5,011 bases of DNA from DATGKR01 sp035294565 (GTDB lineage: Bacteria; Actinomycetota; Acidimicrobiia; Acidimicrobiales; Palsa-688), in the NCBI GenBank assembly GCA_035294565.1, contig DATGKR010000023.1, positions 1-5,011 on the forward strand, given 5' to 3'. Each line of letters starts with the position of its first letter. Position 1 is the stretch's first letter. The notes under the pieces are model-generated. The model was not told the DNA's origin, ran no database searches, and saw nothing but the letters and a program-made list of their open reading frames with translations. Of this stretch, positions 1-5,011 are shown piece after piece. The position numbers and the translations under genes are program-made.

Positions 1-2817
1 GACTGCACCGTTGTCCATGTTCGGGACCAGAGCGGGGGAGTCCTGCCGTCGGGGGCCGGCGGTCTTGGTGGCGGCGCTCCGGCGGCTACGGCGCCCCCAG
101 AACGGGACGCCGACGAAGGCTGCGAGGAGGACGGCGATGCCTGCGGCGGCCAGGGGCAACGCCGAGCGGAGCCCCGGAGGGTCGTAGCGCCAGGTGACCA
201 CCGTGCGCCCTGCGGGGACGGGCACGGCCTGGAGGGAGTCGCGGGACTCCACGGCGACGCTGCGCGGGGCGTGGTCGGATCGGCGCACCGTGGCCGTCCA
301 CCCAGGGGCGAACGCCTCGCTCCGCACCAGCAGGCCGGCGGCAGGCGAGACGACTGTCACCTGCTCGATTCCCTCCGGTCCCCTGCGGACGCCGCTGAAG
401 CGGGCCGCCACCGGGCTGCCCGAGGGACCTAGGACCTTGAGAGGTGCTTCGCTCGAGGGGGACCGGTTGACGAAGGCGGCCATGCCCGCCACCTCCCCGG
501 CGGGGGCCCACTGGTAGGGAGAAAGGACCGGCTCGCCGTCGGGGACCGTCCACGACTGCTTTCCCGACGTGACGACCGGCACACCCGCCCGGGCCCGGCC
601 CAACCCCCGCACGACGATGCCGGCCAGCGGCGAGCCGGGGGCTTCTGCTTGAAGCTCGGATCCGTTGTCGGTGGTCGGGAGCCAGGAGATCCGCCCGGAG
701 GGGCCGACGATGCCGAGAGCCGCCGAAGAAGAAGGCCTGCCTTGGACGTCGAGGGCTATCCGCGACGCCGGCACCACGCGCCCGAGGAGCCAGCCCTGCG
801 CCGCGGTGGGAGAGGCCGCCCCGTGGGGCGCGGGGTGCCCCGCCGGGAGGGCGGCGCTCAGGTAGGAGGCGGGGACGAGCAGCACCCTCAAGTCGAAAGC
901 GGCGGCCGTCGGGCCGTCGAGCAGCGACGGGGCGAGGGCGCCGGGGTTCCTCGTGTCTGTGGCCGCCGCGTAGCCGGCGCCGGTGAGCGCCCCGTACCCC
1001 TGCACGGAGGGGAGCGAGCGGTAGACGTTGCGGTCCGCTGCGGCGAGGGTGCCCTCCCAAGGCGCGGCCAGCGCGCTGGAGACCTGGCCCGGGTCGTACA
1101 CGGCGAAGCGCCCGCCTGAGGCGAGCAGGCGGGCGAGTTTTTCCGTTCCTGACCCGTCCGCCGAGACGCGGTCGGCCGAGACGAGCCCGAGGGGCCCGGT
1201 CAGGATCTGGAAGGCGATGCCCGCCAGGGTCAGCGTCGCGAGGACCATCCCGGCGCGGGCGCGCGGGAGGCGGGGGGCCAGGGCGACGGCGACCCCGCAG
1301 GCGCATGCCAGCACGAGCAGCACGGCCCAGACCGGGATCAGAGAGTCGCGCTCGGAGGAGGGCAGCGACGCTCCGAAGAGGCCGGACGAGATCCCGGAAC
1401 CGGCGAAGGTGACGACCACGGCCGCGACAACCAGCAAGGGACCGCACGCTGCCCCGGCGCGGGACCAGGTTCGCCGGCCAGCGGGTCCGCTGAGCAGCCG
1501 GTGGACGAAGTGTCCGAGGAGCATGGCCAAGGCGAGGTCGACGACACCGAGGTTTTCGTTCTGCAACCGTGTCTTGCCGTAGAGAGGGATCGAGGCGAGC
1601 ACGTGCCCGAGCGGCGTGGTGGAGCCGAGGGCGAGGACGAGGCCGAGCGCCCCGAGCGCCAACCACGGGGCGGCCGACGGGGCGACCGGAGAGGCCGGGG
1701 CGCCTGCGGACCCGTTGGAAGGGCGAGCGCGGGGGCCTGAAGGGGCGGCCGACGGGGCGGCCGGAGAGGCCGGGGCGCCTGCGGACCCGTTGGAACGGCG
1801 AGCGCGGGGGCCTGAAGGGGCGGCCGGGCGGGAGCGGGCGGCGACCAGCCGGGCGAGCCTGCGAGGAACCGCCAAGGCGAGCGCCGCAGCCAGGGGGAGC
1901 ACGCCTTCGAACCAGCTGAGGGCGGGGAGCAGGTACGGCCCCTGGTAGGCGGGCATCAACGGCGACCCGCCGCCGAGGGCCACCGGGTCTACGCCGAGCA
2001 GCAACTCGCGGAAAGTCAGCGAGCCGGCGCTCCAGAAGGCGTAGTCGGTGTGGGCGCGCTGCGACACGTTCAGGGCGTCGAGGCCGGGCAGGATCTGCAG
2101 CGACCCCACCGCGAACGCCACCGCCGCCCCCAAGGCCGCCCCGATGAGCGTCTGCACCGGGCGCGGCCCCCTGCGCAGCAGCCACGCCGCGTAAACCCCG
2201 CTGGCCAGCAGGGTTTCGACGACCCCCCACTCGGAGCCTGCCAGGAGGGTCAGGGCCCCGAAGACGCCGAGCAGGCCCACCGGCACGGTGGCTCGGCGGG
2301 GGGAGGGCGCCGCCGCCACCTCGGAGAGCCCCCAACACAGCCACGGCGCCCAGGAGAAGGCCTCGACGAAGCCGATGTCCTGCACCTGGGCGAGGAAGAA
2401 CCCAGAGCAGGAGAAAGCTGCTGCGGAGAGGAAGGCGCCGGCGCGGCAGACCCCTTCCCGTCGGAGCAGAGCGAAGGCGCCCCATGCGGCGGTGATCGCC
2501 GTGAGCACCTCGGTCGCCACGAGACCGGGGACGGGGCGGAGAAAGGTGAACAGGTAGGTGAGCGGGTAGGCGGCCCCCGCGTTCCAGCCCCCGAGAAGAG
2601 GGGTGCCGCTCCAGATGAAGGGATCCCACAGGGGCAGGTGGCCGCCTGCGAGGTCGCGCGACGCGAGCACCCGCAGCGGGAGGTTCTGTACCAGGTCGTC
2701 TCCGGGCACGAGCGGATACCCGGCGGCGGCCGGCAGGGCGTACACGACGACCGCGAGAGAGGCCAGGGCTGCGAGGGCGACGAGGTCCGGGTGACGCCGG
2801 AAGGCCCCGCGCCTCAC
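1..2817 (-). CDS. YfhO-like polytopic membrane protein (GT-C-type glycosyltransferase), 3' end cut by window edge
   Basis: This frame is open for 939 codons from a GTG start at 2815-2817 to the window edge without a stop. The N-terminus has a basic start, a hydrophobic segment (about 11-33), then VPGDDLVQNLPLR (38-49) and LPLWDPFIWSGTPL (61-74). This is the first-loop pattern of the YfhO family, with an acidic pair (D40, D41) where GT-C enzymes carry catalytic acids. Roughly 12-14 hydrophobic segments lie between 80 and 541, followed by a soluble-looking domain (about 545-880) containing QGYGALTG (606-613), FAPGWTATV (836-844) and VPAGRTVVTWRYDPPG (867-882), typical of the YfhO C-terminal part. 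A last membrane segment (884-907) and a basic tail follow, so the missing end is probably short. In Firmicutes YfhO is needed to glycosylate lipoteichoic acid using an undecaprenyl-phosphate sugar; the acceptor here is unknown. The gene starts two bases after the mptB-like stop codon, without an obvious Shine-Dalgarno sequence, suggesting translational coupling. Residues 334-384 hold a tandem repeat. The family call is firm; sugar and acceptor are not known. Confidence 0.85.
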   Translation of the reverse strand, partial: MRRGAFRRHPDLVALAALASLAVVVYALPAAAGYPLVPGDDLVQNLPLRVLASRDLAGGHLPLWDPFIWSGTPLLGGWNAGAAYPLTYLFTFLRPVPGLVATEVLTAITAAWGAFALLRREGVCRAGAFLSAAAFSCSGFFLAQVQDIGFVEAFSWAPWLCWGLSEVAAAPSPRRATVPVGLLGVFGALTLLAGSEWGVVETLLASGVYAAWLLRRGPRPVQTLIGAALGAAVAFAVGSLQILPGLDALNVSQRAHTDYAFWSAGSLTFRELLLGVDPVALGGGSPLMPAYQGPYLLPALSWFEGVLPLAAALALAVPRRLARLVAARSRPAAPSGPRARRSNGSAGAPASPAAPSAAPSGPRARPSNGSAGAPASPVAPSAAPWLALGALGLVLALGSTTPLGHVLASIPLYGKTRLQNENLGVVDLALAMLLGHFVHRLLSGPAGRRTWSRAGAACGPLLVVAAVVVTFAGSGISSGLFGASLPSSERDSLIPVWAVLLVLACACGVAVALAPRLPRARAGMVLATLTLAGIAFQILTGPLGLVSADRVSADGSGTEKLARLLASGGRFAVYDPGQVSSALAAPWEGTLAAADRNVYRSLPSVQGYGALTGAGYAAATDTRNPGALAPSLLDGPTAAAFDLRVLLVPASYLSAALPAGHPAPHGAASPTAAQGWLLGRVVPASRIALDVQGRPSSSAALGIVGPSGRISWLPTTDNGSELQAEAPGSPLAGIVVRGLGRARAGVPVVTSGKQSWTVPDGEPVLSPYQWAPAGEVAGMAAFVNRSPSSEAPLKVLGPSGSPVAARFSGVRRGPEGIEQVTVVSPAAGLLVRSEAFAPGWTATVRRSDHAPRSVAVESRDSLQAVPVPAGRTVVTWRYDPPGLRSALPLAAAGIAVLLAAFVGVPFWGRRSRRSAATKTAGPRRQDSPALVPNMDNGAV
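1667..1826. repeat. 75-bp tandem duplication (2 full copies plus 10-bp flank) inside the YfhO-like gene
   Basis: Copy A is 1667-1741 and copy B is 1742-1816. They differ at only two positions, 1685/1760 (a/g) and 1721/1796 (g/c). The ten bases ggggcggccg that open each copy occur a third time at 1817-1826, so the array is bounded by short homology. The period is 25 codons, so the frame is kept. The protein units are residues 334-358 and 359-383, each built around GPRAR-SNGSAGAPASP-APSAAP. The differences are R341 versus P366 and A353 versus V378. The unit lies in a basic, Ala/Pro/Ser-rich loop between hydrophobic segments ending near 317 and starting near 385. Confidence 0.95.
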
Positions 2818-2819
2818 GC

Positions 2820-4394
2820 CTAGCCGGGCACCCGCACGCTGGGCGAAGCAGACCTCCACAGCCGAGCGGCGAGCTGGCGGGGCACGTCCGTGGGGGAGAG
2901 GGCGCAGAGCACCGCCACGGCTATGGCGAAAGCGGGGCCGAGAACCGGCACCGACGAGAGGAGCGGCTCGTAGTCGGGGATGGTCGCCACGATCATGTAG
3001 GCCGATACGGCCATCAGCAACTTCTGCGTTCCCCGTCCGGGCAGCACGGCCATCGCCATCACGCCCCACGCCACGTACCACGGTTGGAGCGTCGGGCTGA
3101 GAGCGGCGACCGCCAGCATGCTCAACCCCGCGTACCAGGTGGCGTTGGAAGCACGGCTACGCCACAGGCACCACGCGCACGCAGCCGCCGCGGCGAGAAG
3201 GCCGACCGCCCGGAAGAACGACAGCAGCACAGACCCGGAGCCACCGAGGCCCACCAGGCCGGCGACCTGGGACAGCAGGTCGGAGACGGCGGTTGTCGGC
3301 GTGGTGACCGAGTGGACGATCGCGGGCGTCCCGAGGTTCCACACCCAAGACCAGCCGAAGCCGAGACCGGAGGAGACGACCCCGATAGCCACCGCCGCCA
3401 GCCCCAGAGCGGCGGCGACGTGAGCGCCCCTTCGCCGCCACGGCACAGGTCCCGGCTGCCAGTGCCAGCCTATGTAGACCGCACCGATCAGCGCCGGAGC
3501 CTTGATCGCAGCACCAACGGCGCACAGCAGCACTCCGGCCACCTTTTTACCCCTCGACGCAACTGCAAGCCCGGCGAGGAGGAACCCCATCATGAGAGCG
3601 TCGTTGTGGCCGGGGGAGATCAGGTCGTACAGGGTCACCGGGTTGAGCACGGCGAGCGTCACGGCGAGGTGCGGCCTGTAACCCGCCCTGCCCGCGAGGT
3701 CCGCGACCGCTATCCCGGCGAGCACGACGCCGGCGAGCGCCTCCAGCCTCAGCAGCTCGATGGCGGCGACCTCACCGTGTCCCGTGGCGTCGATGTCCCC
3801 TTCGGCGATCGCAACGAACAGCGGCCCGTACGGCGTAGGGGTGGCCTGCCAGATCGGGGAAACCTTCTCGACGTAGGAGGGGTCGGCCAGCACCAGGGGC
3901 CCGTAGCGGTAGGGACTGACCCCTTCGGCGGCCATCTGACCGTCAGCCGCGTAGCTGTAGGCGTCGCGGCTGAACAGGGGCGGGGCGACGACGAGGGGCA
4001 GCACCCACGCTACGAACACGACGGCGAGCTGGCGTAGGCGAACCGGTTCGGAGCGGGCGAGGCGGACCAGCTGCAGCCAGGCCACGACGGACACGACCAA
4101 ACCGGCGTAGAGGGCGACTGCCCCCAGGACCCGGGCGGGACCGCTGTCGGACGCCATGCCGAAGAACCAGGCGCCCGCCTGGCGCAGGTCGAACGGCGAC
4201 CCTCCCAGCGTGCCTCCCACCGCGACCAGGAGGGTGCCCAGGGCGCCCAGCGCCGCCGTCTCCGGGAAACGGAGTCGCTCCTCGGCGCGAGACACCGCGC
4301 CTGCGAGCCTCAGGAGTAGGCCGTTGGGGGGGAGCAGGTCAGCGTTCATCGGGTCAGCGCTGGGCGCGCTCGGCGAGCGACCCGAGGCGCGCAT
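2820..4394 (-). CDS. mptB: MptB-like polyprenol-phosphomannose-dependent mannosyltransferase (GT-C membrane protein)
   Basis: This complete 524-codon gene encodes a protein with about 11-12 hydrophobic segments (for example near 46-64, 90-112, 120-142, 208-230, 285-310, 322-345, 390-412 and 482-502). After the third segment comes SRDAYSYAADGQM (142-154), then SPYRYGP (160-166) and TPTPYGPLF (185-193). Further on are PGHNDALMMG (261-270) and PTLQPWYVAWG (434-444). This arrangement matches MptB/MptA-type alpha-1,6-mannosyltransferases of actinobacteria. D144, in the first large loop, is the expected catalytic or metal-binding acid. In mycobacteria and corynebacteria MptB extends the alpha-1,6-mannan core of lipomannan from polyprenyl-phosphate mannose on the outer face of the membrane. 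The same substrate here is inferred, not shown. The ATG at 4392-4394 is the first after an in-frame TGA (4413-4415); a second ATG at 4347-4349 (residue 16) begins a more typical N-terminus. Neither has a clear ribosome binding site. The stop codon (TAG, 2820-2822) lies two bases before the YfhO-like GTG. PimE or another GT87-like enzyme is the main alternative. Confidence 0.85.
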   Translation of the reverse strand: MRASGRSPSAPSADPMNADLLPPNGLLLRLAGAVSRAEERLRFPETAALGALGTLLVAVGGTLGGSPFDLRQAGAWFFGMASDSGPARVLGAVALYAGLVVSVVAWLQLVRLARSEPVRLRQLAVVFVAWVLPLVVAPPLFSRDAYSYAADGQMAAEGVSPYRYGPLVLADPSYVEKVSPIWQATPTPYGPLFVAIAEGDIDATGHGEVAAIELLRLEALAGVVLAGIAVADLAGRAGYRPHLAVTLAVLNPVTLYDLISPGHNDALMMGFLLAGLAVASRGKKVAGVLLCAVGAAIKAPALIGAVYIGWHWQPGPVPWRRRGAHVAAALGLAAVAIGVVSSGLGFGWSWVWNLGTPAIVHSVTTPTTAVSDLLSQVAGLVGLGGSGSVLLSFFRAVGLLAAAAACAWCLWRSRASNATWYAGLSMLAVAALSPTLQPWYVAWGVMAMAVLPGRGTQKLLMAVSAYMIVATIPDYEPLLSSVPVLGPAFAIAVAVLCALSPTDVPRQLAARLWRSASPSVRVPG

Positions 4395-4555
4395 GCGGCA
4401 CGGGTGCGGTCGTCACGGTCGGGTGTCCCCGAGCCTTCGTGCTTGTCGCGGCCAGTGCCGATGAGAGCTTGGTGCAACGGCTGGTCCAGGGGGAGGGGAG
4501 ACAGGGGAGTTGCCTTGAAGGCCGGGCGGCCCGGCTCGGTCGAATCCTCGGGTGA

Positions 4556-4564
4556 ACCATAACA
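4556..4564 (-). promoter_or_regulatory. Possible extended -10 promoter element upstream of the mptB-like gene
   Basis: The minus strand reads TGTTATGGT here, which fits an extended -10 (TG-N-TATGGT, four of six bases matching TATAAT) in a GC-rich spacer. The hexamer 17 bases upstream (CCTATC) is a poor -35. If used, transcription would begin near 4549 and give a leader of about 155 nt to the first ATG of the mptB-like gene. This is motif matching only. Confidence 0.2.
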
Positions 4565-4688
4565 GGATCCGGATCGGCGATAGGCGCGGCCTTCGGTGTG
4601 TGGGTCGCCGGTGGGGGGCTGGCCGGCGGCGGTGGCGCGTTCGGGGGGGCAGCGGCGGGAGCTTGCCGGGGGGACTTCCGGGCCTGCG

Positions 4689-4771
4689 ACGAGTCCCGAG
4701 TTGTGTACGAAACCCGAGTTAATGACGCTATACGCACATAAATCAGGTTTCGTTCACAATTCGGGATTCGT
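4689..4771. repeat. 26-bp imperfect inverted repeat with 31-bp AT-richer centre; possible operator or element remnant
   Basis: The left arm 4689-4714 and the right arm 4746-4771 are reverse complements at 23 of 26 positions; the inner 20 bases match at 18. The mismatches are at 4693, 4700 and 4706 of the left arm. The centre (4715-4745) has 12 G/C in 31 bases, far below the surroundings. The octamer cccgagtt occurs at 4695-4702 and again at 4713-4720, 18 bp apart, and a one-base variant occurs inverted at 4758-4765, giving three related half-sites. On the minus strand the segment also contains TATA-like and GAAC/CGTA-spaced sequences that could serve as a promoter. Roles as an operator, a stem-loop in a leader RNA, or a miniature element remnant all remain possible. 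Confidence 0.6.
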
Positions 4772-4823
4772 GGACCGCGCTGGCCTACGGCGGTTGTTGC
4801 CGGGCGCACCCAGGGCCGCGACT

Positions 4824-4869
4824 CGCCGGCGCACCTCGCGACCAGCCGGCATCCGCCGGCGCCCTCGCG
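4824..4869 (-). terminator. GC-rich direct repeats and hairpin just downstream of the SDR gene; possible terminator
   Basis: The sequence cgccggcgcacctcgcg (4824-4840) recurs as cgccggcgccctcgcg (4854-4869), 30 bp away and with one base missing. The repeat core cgccggcg is itself palindromic. GCCGGC at 4845-4850 can pair with GCCGGC at 4855-4860 across a four-base loop, forming a stem that begins 13 bases after the SDR stop codon. There is no T-run after the stem, so an intrinsic terminator is only one reading; the repeats may just reflect local GC-rich slippage. Confidence 0.3.
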
Positions 4870-4872
4870 TCG

Positions 4873-5011
4873 CTACACGAGCAGCGACCCCCCGTCGACC
4901 ACCACCACCTCCCCGGTTATCCAGGAGGCGAGGTCGCTGCAGAGGAACAAAGCGGCGCCGGCGATGTCCTCGGGCGTCCCGAGGCGACGGAGCGGCCACG
5001 GCAGCTTGGGG
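4873..5011 (-). CDS. Short-chain dehydrogenase/reductase (SDR), C-terminal 45 residues only
   Basis: The gene enters from the right edge and ends with TAG at 4873-4875. The visible 45 residues include PLRRLGTPEDIAGAALFL, then a Ser-Asp pair, SWITGEVVVVDGG and a short end, SLLV. This is the standard C-terminus of classical FabG-like SDRs. The PEDIA element leads into the last helix, and the TGEVVVVDGG strand closes the Rossmann fold near the NAD(P)-binding core. Such enzymes are soluble NAD(P)-dependent oxidoreductases of about 250 residues, so roughly four fifths of the protein lies outside the window, including the cofactor-binding glycine motif and the Ser-Tyr-Lys catalytic residues. The substrate cannot be inferred from this part. 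A 478-bp spacer separates the gene from the glycosyltransferase pair, so a shared operon is unlikely. Confidence 0.9.
   Translation of the reverse strand, partial: PKLPWPLRRLGTPEDIAGAALFLCSDLASWITGEVVVVDGGSLLV

Larger units (their letters stand above)
4395..4872. other. 478-bp intergenic spacer without a convincing gene
   Basis: This stretch separates the SDR stop codon from the mptB-like gene. Open frames exist on both strands, as expected at this GC content, but their products are Pro/Arg/Ala- or Gly-rich low-complexity sequences without recognisable motifs. From right to left the spacer contains two GC-rich direct repeats (4824-4869), a lower-GC inverted repeat (4689-4771), a weak extended -10-like site (4556-4564) and a small perfect hairpin, gccggg-cgg-cccggc (4521-4535). 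A leader of roughly 150 nt or more before the mptB-like gene is possible. I do not recognise any riboswitch or attenuator class in it. Confidence 0.7.

Noticed and set aside
86..2629. An 847-codon open frame on the minus strand, offset from the YfhO-like gene
   Set aside because: Its product is a monotonous Arg/Pro/Gly-rich sequence without domains or membrane segments, while the offset frame gives a coherent YfhO-like protein. Long false frames are expected in such GC-rich genes.
2050..2823. A 257-codon plus-strand open frame opposite the start of the YfhO-like gene, and a similar 317-codon frame (3084-4037) opposite the mptB-like gene
   Set aside because: Both products are low-complexity, charged, Gly/Arg/Pro-rich sequences lying antisense to well-supported membrane protein genes, with no recognisable motif.
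4556..4741. A plus-strand open stretch whose translation has a Gly/Ala-rich, membrane-like run (SAIGAAFGVWVAGGGLAGG) and an ordinary-looking end
   Set aside because: It has no ATG or well-placed start with a ribosome binding site near its beginning. The glycine-rich run is what GC-rich low-complexity DNA yields, and it ends inside the inverted repeat.
4689..4771. Reading the inverted repeat as an integron attC site or a CRP-type operator
   Set aside because: The conserved attC ends (RYYYAAC and GTTRRRY) are not both present at suitable places, and the TGTG/CACA pieces are about 50 bp apart rather than the six bases required for a CRP site.
4354..4809. A 151-codon minus-strand frame across the spacer, overlapping the mptB-like start
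   Set aside because: It is rich in Pro, Ala, Ser and Thr, has no domain or membrane segment, and runs through the inverted repeat and AT-richer region without any sign of coding constraint.

Overview
The window comes from a very GC-rich genome. Its codons are dominated by G or C at third positions, and the cell-envelope glycosyltransferases are of a type common in Actinomycetota, so a high-GC actinobacterium is the best guess. This rests on base composition and protein family only; no rRNA or other taxonomic marker is present.

All genes I can support lie on the minus strand, so the window reads right to left. At the right edge (4873-5011) is the last 45 codons of a classical short-chain dehydrogenase/reductase (SDR). 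A 478-bp spacer without a convincing gene follows (4395-4872). It holds a GC-rich pair of direct repeats just after the SDR stop codon and a relatively AT-rich 26-bp imperfect inverted repeat (4689-4771) that stands out from its surroundings. Next comes a complete 524-codon polytopic membrane glycosyltransferase of the MptB-like GT-C type (2820-4394). Two bases after its stop codon a second large membrane protein of the YfhO type begins (GTG at 2815-2817). It stays open for 939 codons to the left edge, where it runs out of the window.

The YfhO-like gene has no stop inside the window and starts with GTG, so it is easily missed. A longer-looking Arg/Pro-rich reading frame on the same strand (86-2629) is a compositional shadow of it. 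Midway through the real gene is a 75-bp tandem duplication with 73 of 75 positions identical. It encodes two 25-residue Ala/Pro/Ser/Gly-rich units in a loop between membrane segments.

The tight spacing suggests that the MptB-like and YfhO-like genes are co-transcribed. Both families belong to, or resemble, GT-C enzymes that use polyprenyl-phosphate-linked sugars outside the membrane, so the pair probably decorates or builds an envelope glycopolymer. The SDR gene is separated from them by the long spacer and need not be functionally related. I see no RNA genes, CRISPR array or complete mobile element, and no clear case for a wholly new system. The most unusual features are the isolated inverted repeat and the recent in-frame tandem duplication.
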